Source of the DNA: Anaerolineales bacterium
Lineage (GTDB): Bacteria; Chloroflexota; Anaerolineae; Anaerolineales; UBA6663
Assembly: GCA_017999235.1 (NCBI GenBank)
Contig: JAGOBN010000207.1
Coordinates: 1 to 7,039 of the forward strand
Direction of reading: 5' to 3'
Length of the DNA stretch: 7,039 nucleotides
The stretch's first letter is position 1. Every line of letters starts with the position of its first letter. The translations under genes were made by a program, and so were the position numbers. The notes below the pieces were generated by a model. That model ran no database searches and was not told where the DNA came from. It saw only the letters and a program-made list of their open reading frames with translations. Shown piece by piece: positions 1 to 6,377 of the stretch.

Positions 1-3000
1 CAAGCCGGCCAGCCCCGCCATAGCCATCCACATGTTGGTATAGCGCAGGCTGTTGCGGACGGCTGGCTGGTAGAGGGCCAGCGCGTCCGGGAGCCGGTTT
101 TGCGCCAGCCGCAGATCGCCCTGCCGCACCTGGATCATCAAATACTCCGGATTGATGGCTAAGGCTTCATCAAAATTAACTTCCGCCTGCGCCAGGTCGC
201 CGCGCCGCAAAGCCAGGGCGCCCACATGCTCAAACGAAACCGCCGCTGACCAGGTGTGGCCGGTGGCTTGGCGCAGAGTCAGCGCCTCGGTGAACAGGCG
301 CTCGGCCTCCGCGTCGTCGCCGGCCTCGAAGGCCGCCAGGCCCAAGTTATCCAGGGAGCCGGCGATGCCCAGTTGATCGCCGATCTCGCGCGAGAGGGCC
401 AGGCTTTCCGTGTGCAGGCGGCGGGCCTCGGCAAAATCCCCCATCTGGCGGGCCACCCAGCCCGACCAATCCAGCGCCAGCGAGGCCCAATACCGGTCGC
501 CCAACTCGCGCGCCAGCGCCAGGCTCTGCTCAAAACACTGGCGCGCCTCGGTGAAATAGCCGGCGTGGTGGACGGTCTCGCCCAGCGTAGCCAGCTGTGA
601 GCCGGCGCCGCGCTCATCGCCGATGGCCCGGAACATCTCAATGCTGGTCAGCAGGGCGGCCCGCTGTTCGGCGTAGCCCTGATCGATGGCGGTGTAGGGG
701 TAGAGGGTGGCGTTGCCCCAGTGGTCGTGGTGCGCGCGATAGTACTCAAAACTAAAGCGCGCCGGCGGCTCGGCGGCCGCGCGGGTGCGGAAAACGCCGG
801 CGAAGAGCGCCTGCAGGTTGAGATAGGCGCGGGCGCGCTGGGCCATCGGGCTGTCCGGCACCTGATCCAGCAGGGCCAGCGCTTGCAGCAGGCGCGCCTC
901 GGCCAGCAGGACGCGGCTCAGGCGGTAATTAAAGGTCCCGTTCCAGCCCAGCAGGCGCGCGTGGATGAGACGGTCGGCGGGCTGGAGGCTGGCGCGCCGC
1001 TGCCAGATTTCCAGGGCGGCCTCCGTCACTTCCGCCGCCTCCCAGAAGCGGCTGTGGACGTCGTAGAAGCGGCCCAAGCTGAGCAGATACTGGTCCACGG
1101 CCTCGGCCGAGCCATGCGCCACCGCCCAGGCGAAGCCGGCGCGGACGTTGTCGATCTCGGCGCTGATGGCGGCGATGGCCTGCCGCTGCCCGTGGCCGTG
1201 CAGGGCGGCCTCGCGCGCGTGCAGGAACGCGCCGAAATAGGCGCTGTGCCGGGCCTGATAAAGGCCTTGCCGGGCGGGATCAGCGGCCAGTTTCTCGCCC
1301 GCGTACTGGCGCAGGGCGGGGTGCATATCGTACCGGCCGGCGGCCTGCGGATGCAGCAGGGATTTGTCCACCAGCGCGCTCAGCCGGGCCAGCGGCGCCT
1401 CGGCCACGGCCTGCGCAGCCTCGCGCGGGAAACCGCCCTGGAACACCGTCAGCGCCTCAAACGCCGTCTGCTCCGCCGGCGTGAGCAGCGTCCACGAGTA
1501 CTCAAACACCGCGCGCAGGCTCTGGTGCCGGCCGGTGGGGTTGCGCAAGGGTGAGGTCAAGAAATCCAGACTGCGCGCAATCTCCTCCGCAATCTCGCGG
1601 CAGCTGAGCGTCTTCACCCAGGCCGCGGCCAGCTCCAGCCCCAGCGGCAGGCCCTCCACCAGCGCGCAAATGCGGGCCACGTGCGGCAGGTCGGCCGCGG
1701 TCAGCGTGAAGTCGAGCCGCGCTTTGCGCGCCATCTGCTCGAACAGGCGCACGGCGCTGAACTCGGCCGCCTGCCCCAGCTCGGCGGTGTCCGGGAAGCG
1801 CAGGCCGCCCACCGGCAGCACCCACTCTTCGTGCAGGTTGAAACGCTCGCGCGAGGTGGCCAGCACTTTGACGCGGGGCGCGGCCTGGACGATGGCGCTG
1901 ATCAGGCCGGCGGCCGCCATCAGGTGCTCAAAGTTGTCCAGCACCAGCAGCATCTGTTTAGCGCTCAGGAAGTTGAGCAATTGCCGTTGCTGCAGGGCAT
2001 CGTCCACGCGGCCGTCGATCTGGCTGAAGAAGGCAAAGCCCACCGCCTCGGCCAGCGCCGGGACCACATGCTCAGGCTGCTGTACGGGCGCCAGGGAGAC
2101 AAAGAACGCTCCCTGGGCAAACGCGGCCTGGTGCGCCTCGGCGGCTTGCAGCGCCAGACGGGTCTTGCCCACACCGCCCGGCCCGGTCAGGGTCAGCAGG
2201 CGGCAATCCGGGTTGGCGAGCAGGGCCGCGATCTGTTCCAGTTCCTGGCGCCGGCCGACAAAGGGGGTGACTGGTCTGGGCAGGCGGGTTGGGGCGGACT
2301 CAGCCGCGCCCGGCCCGGCCGCGCCCGGCCCGGCGCCTTCGGCCGCCGGCGTCAGCCGGCCGGCCTTGATCTGCTCAGCCAGCGCCCGCGTCTCCGGGGC
2401 CGGCCGCGCCCCCAGTTCCTGCTGCAGCAGCCGGGCGCCGGCTTCATATTGATGCAGGGCCGCCGTCGTTTGGCCGGCCCGCGCATATGCCAGCATCACG
2501 GCGCGCTGGGCGGCCTCGTTCAAGGGGTCCAGCGCCAGCCAGCGCCGGCCAAAAGCGAGGGCGGTCTGCGGCGCGCGGCCGAGCTCGGTCTGGGCCAGGG
2601 TTTCCAGCGCGCCGGCCAGATCCCGCTTCAGGCTCTCACTCTGGAAGAAAACCCACTCGTCAAAGGCGGGCGCGTCCTTGAGCGAGAAGCCGGCCAGGAA
2701 ATCGTCGGTGTACAGCTCCAGGGCCGCCGCCAGCGCCGGGCCGCGTTCGGCGGCGGGTGTGGCGGGGGCGCGGCCGGCCGCCAGCCGGGCGCGGAACTCG
2801 TGGACATCCACCCACGGCGCCCGCGCCAACGCCACCGTCTCCCGGTCCGCCTCGATCCAGCCTGCGCCCAGGACCTGGTTCAACTCCCAGAGCGTGCGGC
2901 GCAGGTAGGCCGACGCCCGGCTCTGGTCATACTCCGGCCAGAACAGGGCCGCCAGCTTTTCCCGGGCCGGCCGGCCGCGCTCGACGGCCAGGTAGGCCAG

Positions 3001-3087
3001 GAGGGCCAGCGCCTTGCGCCGGTCCGTGGCTACCGGCTGATCGTCCAAGGCAGCGCGGGGCGGGCCGAACAGGGTGAGGGTGAGCAT
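1..3087 (-). CDS. SARP/AfsR-like transcriptional regulator (wHTH-BTAD-NB-ARC-TPR), C-terminus beyond left edge
   Basis: An open frame of 1029 codons runs from the ATG at 3087 to the window edge without a stop. An in-frame TGA seven codons upstream fixes the start region, and no other start codon lies between. Residues 1-93 form an OmpR-like winged helix (recognition-helix region YLRRTLWEL at 61-69). Residues about 94-245 are a BTAD domain, opening with WVDVHEF. A Pro/Gly/Ala linker follows, then FVGRR and an NB-ARC/STAND-type ATPase: Walker A GPGGVGKT (302-309, Lys308), Walker B LLVLD ending at Asp384, TSRE at 411-414 and GLPL at 479-482. A winged-helix segment lies at about 535-625. The C-terminal part is helical and ends in TPRs. 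Such proteins bind direct repeats near promoters, and their ATPase/TPR parts act as a signal-controlled switch; the ligand here is unknown. All ATPase motifs look intact. The gene is divergent from the ParB-like gene. Family call is firm; target genes are unknown. Confidence 0.93.
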   Translation of the reverse strand, partial: MLTLTLFGPPRAALDDQPVATDRRKALALLAYLAVERGRPAREKLAALFWPEYDQSRASAYLRRTLWELNQVLGAGWIEADRETVALARAPWVDVHEFRARLAAGRAPATPAAERGPALAAALELYTDDFLAGFSLKDAPAFDEWVFFQSESLKRDLAGALETLAQTELGRAPQTALAFGRRWLALDPLNEAAQRAVMLAYARAGQTTAALHQYEAGARLLQQELGARPAPETRALAEQIKAGRLTPAAEGAGPGAAGPGAAESAPTRLPRPVTPFVGRRQELEQIAALLANPDCRLLTLTGPGGVGKTRLALQAAEAHQAAFAQGAFFVSLAPVQQPEHVVPALAEAVGFAFFSQIDGRVDDALQQRQLLNFLSAKQMLLVLDNFEHLMAAAGLISAIVQAAPRVKVLATSRERFNLHEEWVLPVGGLRFPDTAELGQAAEFSAVRLFEQMARKARLDFTLTAADLPHVARICALVEGLPLGLELAAAWVKTLSCREIAEEIARSLDFLTSPLRNPTGRHQSLRAVFEYSWTLLTPAEQTAFEALTVFQGGFPREAAQAVAEAPLARLSALVDKSLLHPQAAGRYDMHPALRQYAGEKLAADPARQGLYQARHSAYFGAFLHAREAALHGHGQRQAIAAISAEIDNVRAGFAWAVAHGSAEAVDQYLLSLGRFYDVHSRFWEAAEVTEAALEIWQRRASLQPADRLIHARLLGWNGTFNYRLSRVLLAEARLLQALALLDQVPDSPMAQRARAYLNLQALFAGVFRTRAAAEPPARFSFEYYRAHHDHWGNATLYPYTAIDQGYAEQRAALLTSIEMFRAIGDERGAGSQLATLGETVHHAGYFTEARQCFEQSLALARELGDRYWASLALDWSGWVARQMGDFAEARRLHTESLALSREIGDQLGIAGSLDNLGLAAFEAGDDAEAERLFTEALTLRQATGHTWSAAVSFEHVGALALRRGDLAQAEVNFDEALAINPEYLMIQVRQGDLRLAQNRLPDALALYQPAVRNSLRYTNMWMAMAGLAGL
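61..561 (-). repeat. C-terminal TPR array in the SARP-like regulator, 40-residue period
   Basis: Within the regulator the motif G-[DY]-x-x-[EQ]-A-[RE] recurs at residues 843, 883, 923 and 963, exactly 40 residues apart. Each copy is followed by a second helix of the form E-x-A/S-L-A/T-L. A further, weaker copy starts at about residue 997 (LPDALALY), 34 residues later, the classical TPR length. The 40-residue spacing is typical of the longer TPR variant found in NB-ARC and LuxR-like regulators. The array is a probable protein- or ligand-binding superhelix. It may continue past the left edge. Confidence 0.85.
2304..2333 (-). repeat. 15-bp perfect tandem duplication in the BTAD/ATPase linker
   Basis: Two identical 15-bp units lie back to back at 2304-2318 and 2319-2333. 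They are in frame and encode a repeated Pro-Gly-Ala-Ala-Gly type pentapeptide at about residues 252-262 of the regulator. The segment is the flexible hinge between the BTAD and NB-ARC domains, so length changes by slippage would keep the frame. Confidence 0.8.
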
Positions 3088-3097
3088 CGTGGCGAGG

Positions 3098-3103
3098 ATT
3101 ATA
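3098..3103 (-). promoter_or_regulatory. Candidate -10 element (TATAAT) for the SARP-like regulator
   Basis: Read on the minus strand, a perfect TATAAT lies 10 bases before the ATG at 3087. It is the only AT-rich island in this G+C-rich gap. A start about seven bases downstream of it would give a leader of only some four bases, a near-leaderless mRNA. This agrees with the absence of any Shine-Dalgarno-like sequence before this ATG. No TTGACA-like -35 is visible at 16-18 bp spacing, so an activator or a relaxed -35 would be needed. Confidence 0.45.
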
Positions 3104-3149
3104 GATCAAGGCCGGGCGCGGGGCGGGCTCCGCCTTAAGACGGATTAAA

Positions 3150-3193
3150 GCCGAAACGCCGGCCGAAACGCGCCGCGAACCGGGCCGGAAACG
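3150..3193 (+). promoter_or_regulatory. Candidate operator: four imperfect direct repeats at about 11-bp phase
   Basis: GCCGAAACG occurs perfectly at 3150-3158 and 3162-3170. Degenerate copies follow at 3172-3180 (GCCGCGAAC) and 3184-3193 (GCCGGAAACG). Starts are spaced 12, 10 and 12 bp, close to one helical turn each and 22 bp for alternate copies. SARP proteins are known to bind direct repeats with this kind of spacing, the last repeat lying close to the -10 box. Here a weak -10-like TAAAGT sits at 3203-3208, nine bases past the last repeat. The array lies between the divergent SARP-like and ParB-like genes. That the SARP-like protein binds it is inference. Confidence 0.4.
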
Positions 3194-3230
3194 GGCGGAG
3201 CGTAAAGTCAGGGCAGATCGAAAGCACAGA

Positions 3231-3238
3231 GAAAGGAG
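3231..3238 (+). promoter_or_regulatory. Ribosome binding site of the ParB/Srx-like gene
   Basis: GAAAGGAG ends six bases before the ATG at 3245. This is a good Shine-Dalgarno match at normal spacing and it fixes the start of the gene. It contrasts with the regulator and helicase genes, whose first ATGs lack such a site. Confidence 0.8.
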
Positions 3239-3244
3239 CCCGCC

Positions 3245-3703
3245 ATGTTTACTGATCTGTCCCTCAACCCCGCTTTGCAGACGCGCGACCCCCAGCGCCG
3301 CGCCGCCGCCGCGTTTGAGAACGCCTACTTCCGGGGTTGGTGGGACCGGCTGGTGGCGCGGCTCACCGGCCACGCGCACACGCTCGGCCGGCTGCCCGGC
3401 CGGATCTTAGAAGGCTCGTTCGCCGGCGCGCGGACCGTGGCGCTGGATCAGGTGCGGGGCTCGGAAGACCGCAGCACGGACTTCGACGCCGATTTCCACC
3501 CCCTGCGCCTGGAAAGCCGCGAGCGCTGGATGAGCATCTACCAGGCGGTGGGCCGCGGCCAGACGCTGCCGCCGGTGGAGTTGGTGCAAGTGGGGGATAC
3601 GTACTACGTGCGCGACGGCCATCACCGGATCTCGGTGGCGCGCACGCGCGGCCAGGATTACATCGAAGCGGTGGTGGTGGCCGCCCAGCGCAACCCGCGC
3701 TAA
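3245..3703 (+). CDS. Small ParB/sulfiredoxin-like domain protein, function unknown
   Basis: A 152-residue soluble protein with no signal peptide or membrane segment. The N-terminal 65 residues are basic and Trp/Arg-rich and look helical. A conserved-looking block, GSEDR-x3-DFD-x-DFHPL, starts at Gly72. The C-terminal third carries PPVELVQVGD followed by YYVRDGHHRISVA, with Asp124-Gly125-His126-His127-Arg128. This DGHHR segment matches the core of the ParB N-terminal/sulfiredoxin fold, which in relatives binds nucleotide (CTP in ParB, ATP in sulfiredoxin). There is no ParB helix-turn-helix or dimer domain, and no Cys, so neither a partition protein nor a sulfiredoxin is likely. Similar small proteins are, from memory, common in Chloroflexota and often labelled 'ParB-like'. 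The gene is divergent from the SARP-like regulator and may be its target; that link is inference. The start is set by the GAAAGGAG site upstream. Confidence 0.82.
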   Translation: MFTDLSLNPALQTRDPQRRAAAAFENAYFRGWWDRLVARLTGHAHTLGRLPGRILEGSFAGARTVALDQVRGSEDRSTDFDADFHPLRLESRERWMSIYQAVGRGQTLPPVELVQVGDTYYVRDGHHRISVARTRGQDYIEAVVVAAQRNPR

Positions 3704-3724
3704 GGCCGGCGAACGCGCCCGAAC

Positions 3725-3756
3725 ACAACCCCTGGGCTGGACGGCTCAGGGGTTGT
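3725..3756. terminator. Bidirectional hairpin terminator between convergent genes
   Basis: ACAACCCCTG (3725-3734) pairs perfectly with CAGGGGTTGT (3747-3756). The 12-base loop can extend the stem further with G-C and G-U pairs. It lies 21 bases after the stop of the ParB-like gene and 20 bases past the helicase stop on the other strand, so it can serve both. The tract after the rightward arm is only mildly T-rich (TGCGTCTTA), and on the minus side there is no real T-run, so termination may be imperfect. Confidence 0.7.
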
Positions 3757-3776
3757 TGCGTCTTACGGCCGGGGCG

Positions 3777-6335
3777 TTAGATGAGGCTGTGCGCCAGCCG
3801 CCGGGCCAGCGCCTTCACGTCCGTGGCTTCCACCCCCACCGGCCCCACGCAGGCCGGGCAGCCGTCCCGGCACGGGCAAGCCGTGATCAACTCCGCCGCG
3901 CCCCGGATCAGCTCCCAGCGCAATTGATACAGCTGCTCGGCCAGGCCCAAGCCCTCTGGGGCCAGGTCATAGAGCGTGATCGTGGGCGCGCCGGTTTCGG
4001 CCGAGCGCGCCTCCGCCAGCCTCCCCAGGTCGCGGGGGTCGCACATGAGAAACAGCGGCGCCACGTTGCCGAGGGCGTGCGCCAGGCCGCCCAGCGCGGT
4101 CTGGGTGCCGCGCGTGCTCTCCACGCGCTCGTGGCAGGCGCGACAGAGGGTGAGCAGGTTGGCGAGCGCGTTCGCCTGGCGATACTGCTCGTTGACGCCG
4201 GGGATGTAGCCGAAGGTGCGAAATGGGATGACGTGGTGGACGTCGTGCTGGCGCTCGCCCGGCGTCTCGCGCCGGCCGCATTGCCGGCAGCAGTACGCAT
4301 CCCGCGCGCGGGCCGCCTGCCGCTGCGCGTCCCAATTCGGGCCGTACTGGTTGGGGTTCAATTGAATGCCCTCGAGCGCCAGCCGTTTCACCAGCTCCGG
4401 CGGGAACCACAGCCAGTAACCGGTGGTCTGGAACTCGCGCGCCGGCAGATTGATCTCCCCGTGGCCCAAGGTCTCATGCGTGTAGCGCCGCACTTGCCGG
4501 TAAGAGACGGCCTGGGCCGTGATGAGCAGTTGGCCCCAGGCGTGCGCGGCGCGCTGGGCGCCGCCGGCCTCGGCGCGGAGCGGTTCTTCCGCTTCGGCGG
4601 CGCTCAGGATCTTGACCTCCACCGTCTCGCCGGCCTCGGTGAAGTAATCCACCTCTTGCGGCTGCGCGTCGGCCAGGCCCTTCTCCCAATCCAGCTGGGT
4701 GATGAGATACGACCGGCCCTCGTGCAGATAGACGGCGCCGGCGTGGACGCGCGCGGGCGCGGCGGCGCGGTCCACTTCCCCCACCACGCGCGGCCGGCCG
4801 GCGCTTAAATCCTGGATCAGCACCCGGTCGCCGCTGGCCGAGCGGAGGGACACGGCCTGCGCCGGATAGGTGCTGCCAATCCAGCGATAGGTGCCATCCT
4901 GGGCATGCACCTCGCCTTCCTCGGCCAGGACCTCCAGCAGGGCCGGCACATCCTGAAAGGCGCCAAAGCCCTCGCCCGGCGCGAAGGGCAGCTCGAAGAC
5001 CGCGCAGCGCAGATGGTCGGCCAGCAGAGCCAGGTTGTCCGGGTTGAGGCGCGCGTGCTCGGGCGAGCGCTCGAACAGATAGCGCGGATGCGCGGCCAGG
5101 AACTGGTCCAGCGGCGCCGCCGAGCACACCAGGACGACGGCGCTGGTCTCGGCCCGCCGGCCGGCGCGGCCCGCCTGCTGCCAGGTGGAGGCGATAGTGC
5201 CGGGATAGCCCGCCATCACCACCGCGCCCAGCTGGCCGATGTCCACGCCCAATTCCAGCGCGTTGGTGGCCACCACCCCGCGCACCACGCCGGCGCGCAG
5301 CCCGTGTTCGATCTCCCGCCGCTCCAGGGGCAGATAGCCGCCGCGATAACCGCGCACCGCACCGGGGTCGCGGCCGGCCTGCTGGGTCTCATCGCGCAGA
5401 TAGCCCAGCAGGATCTCGGTGGCGTTGCGCGAGCGCGCGAAGAGCGCGGTCTGCACGTCATCGGCCAGGAACTCGCTGGTGAGGCGCTGGGCTTCCAGCA
5501 GATACGAGCGCCGCACGCCGGTGACCGCGTCCAGCACCGGCGGGTTGTAGACGATGACGTGCTTTTCGGCGCGCTGGGCGCCGTCGTCATCCACCACGGT
5601 CACCGGGGCTTCGATCAACTTTTCGGCCAGCTCGCGCGGGTTGGCGATGGTGGCGGAGGCGGCCAGGAACTGCGGCCGCCCGCCGTAGAACGCGCACAGG
5701 CGCTTGAGCCGGCGCAGGACGTTGGCCAGGTGCGAGCCAAACAGGCCGCGATACACGTGCAGTTCGTCCAGGACCACGTAGCGCAGGCCGGCCAGCCACT
5801 CCGCCCACTTGGTGTGGTGCGGCAAAATGCCGGCGTGCAGCATATCGGGGTTGGAGATCAGCACCCCGGCCGCTTTCCGGATGCCGGCGCGTTGGGATGG
5901 CGGGGTATCGCCATCGTACAGGTGGACGGCGACGGGAGCCGGGAGCTGGGCGGCGGGGCCGGCCAGCGCCCCGATAAGGCCCGCCAGCTCGTCCGCCTGG
6001 TCTTGTGCCAGCGCCTTGGTGGGGAAGAGATACAGCGCCCGCGCCGTCGGGTCGGCCAGCAGGGTGTGCAGCACGGGCAGATTGAAGCCCAGGGTTTTGC
6101 CGGAGGCGGTGCCGGTGACCGTGACCACGTGCTCGCCGCGCAGCGCCGCGCTGACCGCCTGGGCCTGGTGGGTGTAGAGCTGGGGGATACCCTGGGCCGC
6201 GAGCGCGGACACCAAACGCGGGTCCAGGCCGGCCGGGAAAGGCGCGTACCGGGCCGGCCGCGCTGGGAGGCGTTCCCAAGCGGCCACGTTGTCCATGAAC
6301 CTCCGGTCGAGGCGCAGACGCTGCAGAGTTTGCAT
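3777..6335 (-). CDS. MrfA/YprA-like superfamily 2 DNA helicase with an HNH nuclease domain nested in its DUF1998/MZB region
   Basis: An 852-residue protein. RecA-like domain 1 has LYTHQAQA (53-60), Walker A GTASGKT (75-81, Lys80), DELH (190-193) and SAT (227-229). Domain 2 has NALELGVDIG and QAGRAGR (387-393). A middle region (about 475-570) with the VSLRSAS, HAGAVYLHEG and LDWEKG blocks is typical of MrfA relatives. The C-terminal zinc-binding DUF1998/MZB part has Cys765 (CDPRD), LYDLAPEGLGLAE, and Cys820, 822, 826 and 829. An HNH module (about 668-740) interrupts this region; without it the length would be near the usual 750-770. MrfA is a 3'-5' helicase that acts with the nuclease MrfB in mitomycin C repair in B. 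subtilis; transfer of that role is inference. The gene follows the DUF92 gene by 38 bases and probably shares its transcript. Met1 has no Shine-Dalgarno site. Met14 (ATG at 6294-6296) has GGAGG three bases upstream, but the residues before it still resemble family N-termini, so both starts remain open. Confidence 0.93.
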   Translation of the reverse strand: MQTLQRLRLDRRFMDNVAAWERLPARPARYAPFPAGLDPRLVSALAAQGIPQLYTHQAQAVSAALRGEHVVTVTGTASGKTLGFNLPVLHTLLADPTARALYLFPTKALAQDQADELAGLIGALAGPAAQLPAPVAVHLYDGDTPPSQRAGIRKAAGVLISNPDMLHAGILPHHTKWAEWLAGLRYVVLDELHVYRGLFGSHLANVLRRLKRLCAFYGGRPQFLAASATIANPRELAEKLIEAPVTVVDDDGAQRAEKHVIVYNPPVLDAVTGVRRSYLLEAQRLTSEFLADDVQTALFARSRNATEILLGYLRDETQQAGRDPGAVRGYRGGYLPLERREIEHGLRAGVVRGVVATNALELGVDIGQLGAVVMAGYPGTIASTWQQAGRAGRRAETSAVVLVCSAAPLDQFLAAHPRYLFERSPEHARLNPDNLALLADHLRCAVFELPFAPGEGFGAFQDVPALLEVLAEEGEVHAQDGTYRWIGSTYPAQAVSLRSASGDRVLIQDLSAGRPRVVGEVDRAAAPARVHAGAVYLHEGRSYLITQLDWEKGLADAQPQEVDYFTEAGETVEVKILSAAEAEEPLRAEAGGAQRAAHAWGQLLITAQAVSYRQVRRYTHETLGHGEINLPAREFQTTGYWLWFPPELVKRLALEGIQLNPNQYGPNWDAQRQAARARDAYCCRQCGRRETPGERQHDVHHVIPFRTFGYIPGVNEQYRQANALANLLTLCRACHERVESTRGTQTALGGLAHALGNVAPLFLMCDPRDLGRLAEARSAETGAPTITLYDLAPEGLGLAEQLYQLRWELIRGAAELITACPCRDGCPACVGPVGVEATDVKALARRLAHSLI
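4116..4334 (-). other. HNH endonuclease domain inside the helicase (residues about 668-740)
   Basis: The module opens with a basic R-x3-AR-x-RDAY-C helix-turn segment, then CRQCG (Cys683, Cys686). Next come DVHHVIPF (His700, His701), Asn726 in ANLLTLC, and LCRACH (Cys731, Cys734, His735). This is the full set for a zinc-bound beta-beta-alpha-metal HNH nuclease: two CxxC pairs, the catalytic-type HH, the Asn and the last His. It sits between YWLWFPPELVKRL and GGLAHALGNVAPLFLMCD, two blocks that are close neighbours in ordinary MrfA-type proteins. It therefore looks like a clean domain insertion that keeps the host zinc site. No catalytic residue appears lost. Confidence 0.88.
6300..6304 (-). 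promoter_or_regulatory. Possible Shine-Dalgarno site for an internal helicase start (Met14)
   Basis: On the minus strand GGAGG lies three bases before the ATG at 6294-6296, inside the helicase frame. The spacing is shorter than usual. It is the only good ribosome-binding match near the 5' end of the helicase gene. Starting here would give 839 residues and leave the helicase core complete. Confidence 0.3.
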
Positions 6336-6347
6336 GACGGGATGACG

Positions 6348-6377
6348 TTAACCGCGCCGGGCGCTCGGCGCGGTTAA
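6348..6377 (-). promoter_or_regulatory. 12-bp perfect hairpin spanning the DUF92 stop codon, upstream of the helicase start
   Basis: TTAACCGCGCCG (6348-6359) pairs perfectly with CGGCGCGGTTAA (6366-6377) around a six-base loop. On the minus-strand mRNA the DUF92 stop codon TAA lies in the 5' arm, and the 3' arm ends 12 bases before the first helicase ATG. No T-run follows on either strand, so it is not a normal intrinsic terminator. A ribosome ending DUF92 translation would melt it, which suits translational coupling or an mRNA processing/attenuation role. The structure is plain from sequence; its role is inferred. Confidence 0.6.

Noticed and set aside
1681..3138. A 485-codon plus-strand open frame, with others of 277 and 362 codons nearby
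   Set aside because: They lie opposite the SARP-like regulator, whose wHTH, BTAD, Walker and TPR motifs prove the minus frame. Their translations are low-complexity and have no recognisable motif.
3245..3703. The small gene as a chromosome partition ParB
   Set aside because: It lacks the helix-turn-helix and C-terminal dimer domains, and no parA lies next to it.
3753..4808. A 351-codon plus-strand open frame
   Set aside because: It starts within the terminator hairpin and runs antisense to the HNH and MZB part of the helicase; no domain or ribosome binding site is seen.
3777..6335. DUF1998 helicase as part of a phage defence system such as DISARM or Druantia
   Set aside because: Length and motif blocks fit the compact MrfA type, and the neighbours (DUF92, ParB-like gene) are not defence genes. 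The HNH insertion keeps a defence role possible, but nothing else supports it.
4905..6377. A 490-codon open frame on the plus strand opposite the helicase
   Set aside because: It is antisense to a helicase with every expected motif. Its translation is rich in Gln, Gly, Arg and Val with no domain, as expected from the complement of G+C-rich coding DNA.
6348..6377. Hairpin as an intrinsic terminator of the DUF92 gene
   Set aside because: There is no T-run after the 3' arm on either strand, and the helicase ATG follows within 12 bases.
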